Assembly: GCA_937892345.1 (NCBI GenBank)
Contig: CALAGF010000173.1
Coordinates: forward strand, 1 to 7,393
Source: an uncultured Rhodocyclaceae bacterium
GTDB lineage: Bacteria; Pseudomonadota; Gammaproteobacteria; Burkholderiales; Rhodocyclaceae
Direction: 5' to 3'
Length of the DNA: 7,393 bases
Shown: positions 1-6,017 of the stretch, piece by piece
How positions within the stretch are numbered: the first letter of the stretch is position 1
How the letters are laid out: each line of letters starts with the position of its first letter
Notes under the pieces: model-generated
Told to the model about the DNA's origin: nothing
The model's database searches: none
The model's input: the letters and a program-made list of their open reading frames with translations, nothing else
Made by a program: the position numbers and the translations under genes

Positions 1-252
1 CCGCACTTCACCACGCTGGCCGCCTTTGTTTCCAGTCTTGATGCGGAAGTCGCCCGGCTCTTCGCCCACCAGGCCGATAAACACGAAGCCACCGAGACGA
101 AAATGCTTGATCGCCATTTGCTGCAGGCGGGTTACGATATTCGCACCGTGCGGGAATTGCTGAGCCATGCGGATGTGGCGATGACCATGATTTATACCCA
201 TGTGTTAAATAAAGGCGGGCGCGGTGTGACTTCACCTCTGGATGCCATGTAA
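1..252 (+). pseudogene. Chimeric remnant: IS1182-type transposase fragment fused in frame to the C-terminus of an integron-type integrase
   Basis: This frame is open from the first base to TAA at 250-252 and its start lies outside the window. Residues 1-21 (PHFTTLAAFVSSLDAEV...) resemble the conserved segment of IS1182-family transposases that precedes the catalytic region. Residues 22-39 (...HQADKHEATETKMLDRH) resemble the later helical linker of the same family, so about 40-50 intervening codons seem to be missing. From about residue 39 the frame becomes the end of an IntI-like tyrosine recombinase: LLQAGYDIRTVRELLSHADV, then the nucleophile context IYTHV (Tyr at about residue 67) and GGRGVTSPLD. 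The HxxR box that should precede LLQAG is replaced by transposase-like sequence, and no Arg I box is present, so recombinase activity is not expected. Family assignments come from remembered motifs. The two-part reading is an inference, and a peptide could still be made from this frame. Confidence 0.62.
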
Positions 253-254
253 CG

Positions 255-1574
255 ATGTCTGATGATTTGTTTTCTTCTCCTTCCGGTGCGGACCTGCATT
301 CGCCCCTGGCTGAACAACTCCGTCCGCAAACGCCGGATGAGGTGATCGGGCAGCAGCATCTTCTCGGGCCAGGCAAGCCGCTACGGCTGGCATTCGAGTC
401 CGGACAGCTGCATTCGATGATCCTTTGGGGCCCGCCCGGCGTGGGAAAGACCACGCTGGCGCGCATGATGGCAACTCAGTTCAACTGTGAATTCATTGCC
501 TTGTCGGCGGTGTTTTCCGGCATCAAGGAAGTGCGTGAAGCCGTTGCCCAGGCAGAAGTCTGGCGCGCACAAGGCAAGCGCACGCTGCTGTTTGTCGATG
601 AAATCCATCGCTTCAACAAGGCGCAGCAGGATGGCTTTTTGCCTTTTGTCGAGAGTGGTTTATTCACCTTCGTAGGCGCGACAACGGAAAACCCCTCGTT
701 CGAGGTCAATTCGGCCTTGCTCTCGAGAGCCTCTGTCTATGTACTGAAGTCACTCGACGAAGGCGAGATGGGGATGCTCTTCGATCGGGCCAGCCAGCGA
801 GCCTTGGGCAATTTGCAATTTGACAGCGATGCACGCAGTCGTCTGGCAGGCTTGGCGGATGGCGATGCGCGCCGTCTGCTTAATTTGCTTGAACAGGTGC
901 GCACTGCAGCCGGTGCTGCAGGCATTGTTACGGTCGACGGTCGTTTCATCGAAGAAACCATGGCGCAGAATCTGCGCCGCTTTGACAAAGGCGGCGACGC
1001 CTTTTACGACCAGATTTCAGCCCTGCACAAATCCGTGCGCGGATCGAACCCGGATGGCGCGCTCTACTGGTTTTGTCGCATGCTCGATGGCGGCGCTGAT
1101 CCGCGCTATCTGTCGCGGCGCATTGTGCGTATGGCCTGGGAAGATATCGGTCTCGCCGATCCCCGCGCCATGCAGATTGCGAATGAAGCCGCAGCGACCT
1201 TTGAGCGTCTCGGTTCTCCCGAGGGCGAACTGGCACTCGCGCAAGCAGTGATTTACCTTGCTGTCGCCGCCAAATCAAATGCCGGTTACAACGCCTATAA
1301 CGCGGCACGCGCCTTTGTTGGCAAGGAGGGTTCGCGTCCGGTGCCTGTTCATTTACGCAACGCGCCGACCAAGCTGATGAAGGCGTTGGGTTACGGCAAG
1401 GCCTATCGCTATGCTCATGATGAACCTGAGGCCTATGCTGCGGGTGAAAGCTATTTGCCCGATGGCATGCCTGAACCTGGCTGGTATCAACCCACGCCGC
1501 GAGGTTTGGAGGGGAAGATTGGTGAAAAGCTGGCGCATTTGCGCGATCTGGATCGCAAGGCCGGCAAGAAATAA
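255..1574 (+). CDS. rarA: Replication-associated recombination protein A (RarA/MgsA), AAA+ ATPase
   Basis: The 439-aa product has the usual length for RarA, a cytoplasmic clamp-loader-like AAA+ ATPase that acts at stalled replication forks with SSB and RecA-related repair. Visible motifs are Walker A GPPGVGKTT (59-67), Walker B LLFVDEIHRF (111-120, with Asp115/Glu116), sensor 1 GATTENPSF (141-149) and an arginine-finger context LLSRAS (155-160). The lid follows, and then the family-specific C-terminal tetramerisation region (about 250-425), with GSNPDGALYWFCRML and DPRYLSRRIVRMAWEDIGL. The ATG at 255 suits the family N-terminus (MSDDLF...PLAEQLRP). It lies two bases after the stop of the upstream remnant and has no clear Shine-Dalgarno sequence, so translation may be coupled or weak. 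In many proteobacteria rarA sits between lolA and serS. Here mobile-DNA remnants lie upstream and an opposite-strand gene separates it from serS. No inactivating change is seen. Confidence 0.97.
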   Translation: MSDDLFSSPSGADLHSPLAEQLRPQTPDEVIGQQHLLGPGKPLRLAFESGQLHSMILWGPPGVGKTTLARMMATQFNCEFIALSAVFSGIKEVREAVAQAEVWRAQGKRTLLFVDEIHRFNKAQQDGFLPFVESGLFTFVGATTENPSFEVNSALLSRASVYVLKSLDEGEMGMLFDRASQRALGNLQFDSDARSRLAGLADGDARRLLNLLEQVRTAAGAAGIVTVDGRFIEETMAQNLRRFDKGGDAFYDQISALHKSVRGSNPDGALYWFCRMLDGGADPRYLSRRIVRMAWEDIGLADPRAMQIANEAAATFERLGSPEGELALAQAVIYLAVAAKSNAGYNAYNAARAFVGKEGSRPVPVHLRNAPTKLMKALGYGKAYRYAHDEPEAYAAGESYLPDGMPEPGWYQPTPRGLEGKIGEKLAHLRDLDRKAGKK

Positions 1575-1619
1575 GGCACCGAAAAAAGCGTCAAAAAATT
1601 TTGGCGCCGGAAATAAAAG

Positions 1620-1645
1620 AAGCCCGTCTATGCGGGCTTTCCTTT
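1620..1645 (+). terminator. Rho-independent terminator of rarA, probably bidirectional
   Basis: A perfect 7-bp stem (AAGCCCG at 1620-1626 with CGGGCTT at 1633-1639) closes a 6-base loop. It is followed by T, CC, TTT on the plus strand. It starts 45 bases after the rarA stop. The A-rich stretch before the stem (1611-1618) gives a T-rich tail on the minus strand, so it could also stop transcription coming from the right. Confidence 0.8.
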
Positions 1646-1769
1646 AAGTTGTCTCCACCTTCCGAATTTCTTGAACGGCCATCAGGCTAGTTCAAAACGC
1701 AGTATCGATGACGAAACTTACGTCAACATTACAAGCCTGCAAATCAGGGCAAATTTCCTGCGCCAGAAT

Positions 1770-1796
1770 AAAAAAATGCCCGCACTAGGCGGGCAT
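1770..1796 (-). terminator. Rho-independent terminator for the M14 peptidase transcript
   Basis: An 8-bp perfect stem (ATGCCCGC at 1776-1783 with GCGGGCAT at 1789-1796) closes a 5-base loop. Read on the minus strand, it is followed immediately by six T residues (complement of A1770-1775). It lies about 155 bases past the peptidase stop. On the plus strand the tail AAATCCATTTCTTTTT is a poorer match, so minus-strand use is the better reading. Confidence 0.72.
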
Positions 1797-1951
1797 AAAT
1801 CCATTTCTTTTTGGAGATGGAGGAGACAGGAATCATTGTGCCTCCAAAATTGCTGCGCCGCAACATTTAATTTTGATCACGCAGCAAATACTTGTGATCC
1901 GGTGAAAAAACAGAAATTGGCAGTCGTGCAGCGTTGACCGTTATCGGTGCT

Positions 1952-2824
1952 TCAGGAGATGGCCCGCGGCACAATATGCTGCTTGATCCAGCGCAGCATA
2001 TCCAGCCAGATAGCCCGCTGTTCCTTGGTCGAAGGCATTGACGAGGCGTGCGGCAGTTCAATGGTGATGACCGGCACATTCTTGTACACCCCACCGTAAT
2101 TGCCGAGCGAGCCGGGATAAACCCCCAGCCGGTTGAGGTTCAAGCGGCCAAACCGGTTGGGCTCCTTGGCCGGACCGTCGTAGTCGAGAATGCCGTAGGG
2201 GGCGTGGATGCTGACGATGACATCGGGACCGAAGTGATCGATTTCATCGTTCAGCCATTTGGTTTCGATTTCGGAATTGGCTTCCTTGCCCGGAAAGCGG
2301 CGAGGGTCGCTTTTGGTGCGGCCTGCCCAGTAGTCATGTGCATCGCGCACCCAGTCGGGTGTTGGAAAGTTGCGGTTGAGGTCAACGCCATTGCCATTGA
2401 CCCGGGTCGGCGGCGAGGCGAGCATGCCGTCCGGATTAGCCACGGGAATCATGCGCCAGTGGTAGCGGGTAGGCTCCGGTTCATCAATCCATTGCAGCCA
2501 GCGAAAAACCAGCGCAGCCGAGGTGAGTTCGTCGCCATGTATGCCGCCAATCACCAGAATGCGGGTAGCCTTGTCTGGTGCTTTGCCGCTCTGGCTGATC
2601 CGTTTGATGGCCGGCGGCACATCACGCGACATCAGTGCATTCTCATGCGCAGTCTGGACATCTGCGGGACGAAACGCCTGCTTGTTGCAGGTTTCCTCGG
2701 TGACACTGCGCAAGCGCTTGCCCAAAGCGGTGCACCATTGATCGATGGCCGACTGGTTATTGGAAGCAAGCACCGGGGTTGTCAGCAACAGTGATAAGGC
2801 GAGACTGGAAACGAGGCGGAACAT
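1952..2824 (-). CDS. Secreted M14-family zinc carboxypeptidase (murein peptide amidase-like)
   Basis: The 290-aa product begins with a Sec signal peptide: MFRLVSSLAL, a Leu-rich core, and a probable cleavage site TTPVLA|SNN after residue 20. The M14 metallocarboxypeptidase signature is complete: zinc ligands His96 and Glu99 in GGIHGDE, VANPDG (about 128-133), substrate-binding Asn150-Arg151 in DLNRNFP, the third zinc ligand His207 in SIHAP, and the catalytic Glu256 in ITIELPH. Cys31 and Cys46 of the precursor could form a periplasmic disulfide. The family includes MpaA-type enzymes that cut the D-Glu-mesoDAP bond of murein peptides. That substrate is plausible here but unproven. The frame extends upstream to an ATG at 2884, but the signal peptide and a -10-like box at 2855-2860 favour 2824. 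No good Shine-Dalgarno sequence precedes either start. The gene stands alone on the minus strand between rarA and serS, with a likely terminator at 1770-1796. Confidence 0.9.
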   Translation of the reverse strand: MFRLVSSLALSLLLTTPVLASNNQSAIDQWCTALGKRLRSVTEETCNKQAFRPADVQTAHENALMSRDVPPAIKRISQSGKAPDKATRILVIGGIHGDELTSAALVFRWLQWIDEPEPTRYHWRMIPVANPDGMLASPPTRVNGNGVDLNRNFPTPDWVRDAHDYWAGRTKSDPRRFPGKEANSEIETKWLNDEIDHFGPDVIVSIHAPYGILDYDGPAKEPNRFGRLNLNRLGVYPGSLGNYGGVYKNVPVITIELPHASSMPSTKEQRAIWLDMLRWIKQHIVPRAIS

Positions 2825-2854
2825 GGAGCGCGTATCGACAAACGTAAAACCAAT

Positions 2855-2860
2855 ATGATA
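2855..2860 (-). promoter_or_regulatory. Possible -10 box for the M14 peptidase gene
   Basis: Read on the minus strand, this is TATCAT (5 of 6 to TATAAT), about 30 bases before the chosen ATG at 2824. It would give a leader of roughly 24 bases. No convincing -35 hexamer is seen at 16-18 bases upstream. If real, it rules out the longer start at 2884. Confidence 0.3.
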
Positions 2861-3044
2861 AACGTTCGCCGGAACCTGTTGCATGAATATGTTTTTACGG
2901 GTACCCGGATCCTTTGGCAGGCAGGTGGGTTTGCCCGCTTAAAACCGATTCCCGCGATTGCGAACCCTCAGTTCAGCCCCCTGTGATATCCAATTCACGG
3001 TTTATCCTGCCGCCAAGGCGTTCTGCTGTGCTTTGGGGCTCGCG

Positions 3045-3050
3045 TATAAT
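3045..3050 (+). promoter_or_regulatory. -10 box of the serS promoter
   Basis: A perfect TATAAT lies 33 bases upstream of the serS ATG, predicting a start near 3057 and a leader of about 25 bases. The -35 position holds only weak matches (for example TTCTGC at 3021-3026, spacing 18). The box shows that serS has its own promoter and does not depend on rarA transcription. The rest of 2825-3082 shows no gene. Confidence 0.62.
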
Positions 3051-3082
3051 CCGCGCTTTTCCGCCCTTAACCGGAACCCAAC

Positions 3083-4363
3083 ATGCTCGATATCCAACAA
3101 CTCCGCTCCAATCTTGATGCCGTTGCCGAAGGTTTGGCCAAGCGTGGCAAGCCCATCGATTTTTCCGAATTCAAGGCGCTGGAAGCCGAACGCAAGACCT
3201 TGCAGACGCGCACCCAGGAACTTCAGGCGCAGCGCAACACCTTGTCCAAGCAGATCGGGATGCTGAAGGGGCAGGGCAAGGATGCGTCCGAAGTGCTTGC
3301 ACAAGTGGGCGCGATGGGTGATGAACTGAAAGCTTCCGAAGTTCGCCTGGGCGAGCTACTGGAGAAATTCAACGCCATTTTGTCGGCGCTGCCCAATGTG
3401 CCGGATGATTCCGTTCCGCTCGGCAGCGACGAGGCCGGCAATGTTGAAATCAAACGCTGGGGAACGCCGCGTAGCTTCGATTTTGCAATCAAGGATCACA
3501 CCGATGTGGGTGAAACACTCGGGCAGCTCGATTTTGCAACGGCCGCCAAGATTTCCGGTGCGCGCTTCTCGCTGTTGAAGGGCGGGCTCGCCCGCCTGCA
3601 TCGCGCACTGGCGCAGTTCATGCTGGATACGCACACCGAAGATCACGCTTATACCGAGTTGTACGCACCTTATCTAGTCAATGCCGCCAGCCTCAATGGT
3701 ACCGGTCAACTGCCCAAATTCGAGGAAGATCTGTTCAAGGTGCTGCGTGGCGATCAGGACCCGCTGTATCTGATTCCGACTGCCGAAGTTCCGGTCACCA
3801 ATATCGTGCGTGACGAAATTCTGGCCGCGGAATCCTTGCCGCTCAAGTTCGTGTGCCACACCCCCTGTTTCCGCTCGGAAGCCGGATCCGGTGGGCGCGA
3901 CGTGCGCGGCATGATCCGTCAGCATCAGTTTGACAAAGTTGAACTCGTTCAGATCGTGCATCCGGAAAAATCCGCCGAGGCGCACGAGGAATTGACGCGT
4001 CAGGCCGAAGTAATCCTGGAAAAGCTGGAGTTGCCCTATCGGCGCATGCTTCTGTGTTCGGGAGACATGGGTTTTTCTGCTGCCAAGACCTATGACCTTG
4101 AAGTTTGGCTGCCGGCCCAGAATACCTACCGCGAGATTTCTTCCTGCTCCAATTTCGGTGCTTTTCAGGCACGGCGCATGCAGGCCCGGTTTCGCAACGA
4201 CAAGAACAAGAACGAGTTGTGCCATACCCTCAATGGTTCCGGCCTGGCTGTCGGTCGGACGCTGGTGGCCATTCTTGAGAACTACCAGAATGCCGACGGC
4301 AGCGTGACGATTCCTGCGGTGCTGCGTCCCTATATGGGCGGACTGGAAAAACTCAGGGCTTGA
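3083..4363 (+). CDS. serS: Seryl-tRNA synthetase
   Basis: The 426-aa product is full length for bacterial SerRS, the cytoplasmic class II synthetase that charges all serine tRNAs and supplies Ser-tRNA for selenocysteine where used. The N-terminal helical arm (about 1-105) starts with MLDIQQLRSN and includes the long Glu/Gln/Lys-rich antiparallel coiled coil that grips the long variable arm of tRNA-Ser. The catalytic core shows motif 1 (about 159-182, GARFSLLKGGLARL), the serine-pocket TAEVP (233-237), motif 2 FRSEAGSGGRDVRG (263-276) continuing to HQFDKVE, and motif 3 GSGLAVGRTLVAILE (385-399). The ATG at 3083 is the canonical start, with a weak GGAA Shine-Dalgarno (3073-3076). Its 3' end overlaps the convergent mltF gene by 11 bases and no terminator separates them. 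A matching tRNA-Ser gene lies about 1.4 kb downstream. Confidence 0.98.
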   Translation: MLDIQQLRSNLDAVAEGLAKRGKPIDFSEFKALEAERKTLQTRTQELQAQRNTLSKQIGMLKGQGKDASEVLAQVGAMGDELKASEVRLGELLEKFNAILSALPNVPDDSVPLGSDEAGNVEIKRWGTPRSFDFAIKDHTDVGETLGQLDFATAAKISGARFSLLKGGLARLHRALAQFMLDTHTEDHAYTELYAPYLVNAASLNGTGQLPKFEEDLFKVLRGDQDPLYLIPTAEVPVTNIVRDEILAAESLPLKFVCHTPCFRSEAGSGGRDVRGMIRQHQFDKVELVQIVHPEKSAEAHEELTRQAEVILEKLELPYRRMLLCSGDMGFSAAKTYDLEVWLPAQNTYREISSCSNFGAFQARRMQARFRNDKNKNELCHTLNGSGLAVGRTLVAILENYQNADGSVTIPAVLRPYMGGLEKLRA

Positions 4364-5765
4364 GTTTGATGCCGGGTTTGCCTTTGGCTTTCCCGGTATT
4401 TTCTGGTGACTTGGCGAGCGTGATGGGCAGCGGCGGTTCGTTGCGAACGAGGATGTCGTAATAGCTACGAATATTCTCGACCAAAATTACTGCTTCTCCT
4501 CCGCGTGCCCTGCCTGACTTCAGGCGATTGTAGAACTGGGGTTTCGCCAGCAGCGGCAGAATGCGTTTCATGTCGTACCAGGCGTTAGCGTCGGCTTTCA
4601 GTTGCCTGGCAATGGTACGCGCCGCATTGAGATGACCGGGGCCGATGTTATAGCCGGCAAGCGCCAGCCAGGTTCGGTCAGGCTCACGGATATCTTCCGG
4701 CAGACTTTCCTTTAGCATATTCAGATAGCGAGCGCCGCCGAGCACACTTTCGCCAATATCCAGCCGATTGTTAACGCCCAGGCGATCTGCTGTTTCTTCG
4801 GTCAACATCATCAAACCGCGAACATTGGTATAGCTGGTAGCGTAAGGATCCCAATGGGACTCCTGCCAGGCCAGCGCTGCAATCAGGCGCCAGTCGATAC
4901 CGGTCGACGCTTCTGCGGCATGAAAATGCTTGCGCAGCTTGGGCAGGGTGGTTTCGATGCCGGCAAGGAATTTCTCCACATCGACCTGCTTGAGACGGCG
5001 AACGTGTCCAAAGTATCTTTCCTCGAGGCGCGCCAGTGTGCCATCGCTCTGAATCCGCTGAATGAAGGCGTCGACCCGCGCCTTTAATTCCGGATTGGGT
5101 GAACGCCCCAGCAACCAGCCGATTGGTGCGTTATCACTGAGCGGCAGCGTGGTTCGCAAATTGGGAATGTATTGATTGGCGAGGTCTTCCATACGCCCAT
5201 CCATGGCCACGTAGTTCACCTTGTGATCGCCAAGTTGTTCCAGGAGATCGATGATGTCGCCTTCGCCAACCTCTTTCACCGTGAGCCCGGAAATCTCGGT
5301 GGCGAGCTTTTTCAATGTGGCGGCCTGCCGCGAGCCGGCAAGGGCGTGTACGGTCTTGCCGGCCAACTGATCCAGATGTCGCAGAGGCAATAGTGCGTCA
5401 TGCTGGGCGAGCATGTCCCGGGTCTGGAAAATCGTTGGACCGCTTTGCATCAAGGGATCGATGACAGGAGAGAGCCAGGCAGCGGCCAGATGAAACTGGC
5501 CTTTGCCCAGCTCTGCCGGAAATTGTTCAGGCGTGATCACTCGGTACTGGACGTTGACGCCCAGTTCGTCAGCGAAGGCTTGTGTCAGATCATATTCCAG
5601 ACCGGAAATGCTGCCGGGTTCATCGTTGTTGTAGGTCAACGGCCCTGGACGGGTCAAAACGATCAAATCCTGCTTGCCTGGTGTGGGGAAAGGCAAGGCC
5701 GTTTGCCAGCGATCGCCGCAGGCAGTCAGCAGGAACATCATGAACAGGAGTAGTCGTCGTATCAT
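4353..5765 (-). CDS. mltF: Membrane-bound lytic murein transglycosylase F
   Basis: The 470-aa product is a lipoprotein. MIRRLLLFMMFLLTAC ends in a lipobox with lipidated Cys16, so it should sit in the outer membrane facing the periplasm. A solute-binding-protein-like domain (about 30-260, with SISGLEYDLTQAFADELG) is followed by a C-terminal SLT domain (about 275-440). The SLT domain carries the catalytic Glu302 in AWQESHWDP, then RGLMMLTEETA (316-326) and AGYNIGPGHL (370-379). This domain order is typical of MltF, which cleaves the MurNAc-GlcNAc bond to give 1,6-anhydro ends. The tail is Lys/Pro rich. The frame runs on to an ATG at 5867, but that would be translated from the antisense of the tRNA-Ser gene and would bury the signal peptide. 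The ATG at 5765 is therefore chosen, despite a weak ribosome site. The gene converges on serS with an 11-base overlap. Confidence 0.94.
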   Translation of the reverse strand: MIRRLLLFMMFLLTACGDRWQTALPFPTPGKQDLIVLTRPGPLTYNNDEPGSISGLEYDLTQAFADELGVNVQYRVITPEQFPAELGKGQFHLAAAWLSPVIDPLMQSGPTIFQTRDMLAQHDALLPLRHLDQLAGKTVHALAGSRQAATLKKLATEISGLTVKEVGEGDIIDLLEQLGDHKVNYVAMDGRMEDLANQYIPNLRTTLPLSDNAPIGWLLGRSPNPELKARVDAFIQRIQSDGTLARLEERYFGHVRRLKQVDVEKFLAGIETTLPKLRKHFHAAEASTGIDWRLIAALAWQESHWDPYATSYTNVRGLMMLTEETADRLGVNNRLDIGESVLGGARYLNMLKESLPEDIREPDRTWLALAGYNIGPGHLNAARTIARQLKADANAWYDMKRILPLLAKPQFYNRLKSGRARGGEAVILVENIRSYYDILVRNEPPLPITLAKSPENTGKAKGKPGIKLKP

Positions 5766-5783
5766 CCAGCGTATCTGTTGTGT

Positions 5784-5790
5784 TATTATC
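5784..5790. promoter_or_regulatory. Shared -10-like box between mltF and tRNA-Ser
   Basis: TATTATC reads as TATTAT on the plus strand (5784-5789), about 14 bases before the tRNA and followed by a GC-rich discriminator. On the minus strand it reads as GATAAT (5790-5785), 20 bases before the mltF start codon. Each is 5 of 6 to consensus. No good -35 hexamer is seen on either side, so assignment rests on position. Confidence 0.4.
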
Positions 5791-5802
5791 CTGCGCTTCG
5801 CT

Positions 5803-5895
5803 GGAGAGGTACCGAAGTGGTCATAACGGCGCCGACTCGAAATCGGATGGTCAGTGAAAGCTGGCACAAGGGTTCGAATCCCTTCCTCTCCGCCA
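5803..5895 (+). tRNA. tRNA-Ser (anticodon CGA)
   Basis: This is a complete class II tRNA of 93 bases with CCA encoded. The acceptor stem is GGAGAGG (5803-5809) with CCTCTCC (5885-5891), discriminator G5892, CCA 5893-5895. The D stem is CCG (5812-5814) with CGG (5827-5829). The anticodon loop is CTCGAAA (5836-5842), with anticodon CGA at 5838-5840 reading UCG codons. Four pairs of the anticodon stem are good, but the outermost is a G5831/A5847 mismatch. The long variable arm pairs GTCAG (5850-5854) with CTGGC (5861-5865), the serine identity feature gripped by SerRS. The T arm is AAGGG-TTCGAAT-CCCTT (5868-5884). Confidence 0.96.
5868..5895 (+). other. Putative integration site (att) at the tRNA-Ser 3' end
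   Basis: Tyrosine recombinases next to a tRNA gene commonly recombine within its T-arm and 3' end, restoring the tRNA. The integrase gene here begins 122 bases after the tRNA and points away from it, the usual arrangement. The exact core cannot be set because the partner repeat would lie outside the window. The span given is the T arm through CCA. Confidence 0.45.
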
Positions 5896-5905
5896 ACTAG
5901 ATAAT

Positions 5906-5949
5906 AAAGCCTTGATTCATCGTAAAATGATGTAATTCAAGGCTTTTTT
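5906..5949 (+). terminator. Rho-independent terminator after tRNA-Ser
   Basis: A perfect 10-bp outer stem, AAAGCCTTGA (5906-5915) with TCAAGGCTTT (5937-5946), encloses an inner CATC/GATG stem (5918-5921 with 5929-5932). A run of six T (5944-5949) follows and then G and TTTT. It starts 11 bases after CCA and should insulate the integrase gene from tRNA transcription. Confidence 0.88.
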
Positions 5950-5955
5950 GTTTTG

Positions 5956-5981
5956 GGGTGTTACACATGGGTGTTACACAT
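5956..5981 (+). repeat. Perfect tandem repeat of 13 bases upstream of the integrase
   Basis: GGGTGTTACACAT occurs twice back to back (5956-5968 and 5969-5981) without mismatch. Each copy contains the inverted halves GTGT and ACAC around one base, so each could bind a dimeric protein. The pair lies between the tRNA terminator and the integrase ribosome site. It is a candidate arm-type integrase/excisionase site or an operator for the integrase gene. The role is inferred from position only. Confidence 0.75.
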
Positions 5982-6017
5982 AAGCGTTTTCGGGACTCCT
6001 CCGTCGAGGAGAAAGAC

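Larger units (their letters stand above)
1575..1951. other. Intergenic region between rarA and the M14 peptidase gene
   Basis: These 377 bases lie between two convergent genes, and I see no convincing coding sequence. They contain the rarA terminator (1620-1645), a minus-strand terminator (1770-1796) and an 8-bp inverted repeat, TTGCTGCG (1850-1857) and CGCAGCAA (1880-1887), with a 22-base spacer. A shorter alternative pairing joins GATCAC (1875-1880) and GTGATC (1894-1899). Near-identical inverted arms, TGTCTCCACC (1650-1659) and the complement of TGTCTCCTCC (1819-1828), match at 9 of 10 positions and bracket the minus-strand terminator. The inner part could be 3' UTR of the peptidase transcript. 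No RNA family was recognised. Confidence 0.6.

Noticed and set aside
1813..1846. Minus-strand tract ATTCCTGTCTCCTCCATC resembling a tRNA or tmRNA 3' end
   Set aside because: No proper T-loop, no CCA directly after the stem and no upstream arms, so the likeness is too slight.
1671..1937. Plus-strand frame of 88 codons in the rarA-peptidase spacer
   Set aside because: It starts at TTG, has no ribosome site, runs through the terminator hairpin at 1770-1796 and resembles no known family.
2048..2794. Long plus-strand frame opposite the M14 peptidase
   Set aside because: The opposite strand carries a complete signal peptide and every M14 catalytic residue, so this is the antisense shadow of a real gene.
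2841..2866. AACGT/ACGTT inverted repeat flanking the possible peptidase -10 box
   Set aside because: Only five bases per arm with a 16-base spacer. This is expected by chance without a known regulator.
2899..2911. GGGTACCCGGATCC, similar to a cloning-vector polylinker
   Set aside because: It lacks two G of the vector sequence and neighbouring vector sites are absent. The flanks look like normal intergenic DNA, so chance is likelier.
5766..5867. N-terminal extension of MltF to the ATG at 5867
   Set aside because: It would be encoded by the antisense of the tRNA-Ser gene and would place 34 residues before a clear lipoprotein signal peptide.
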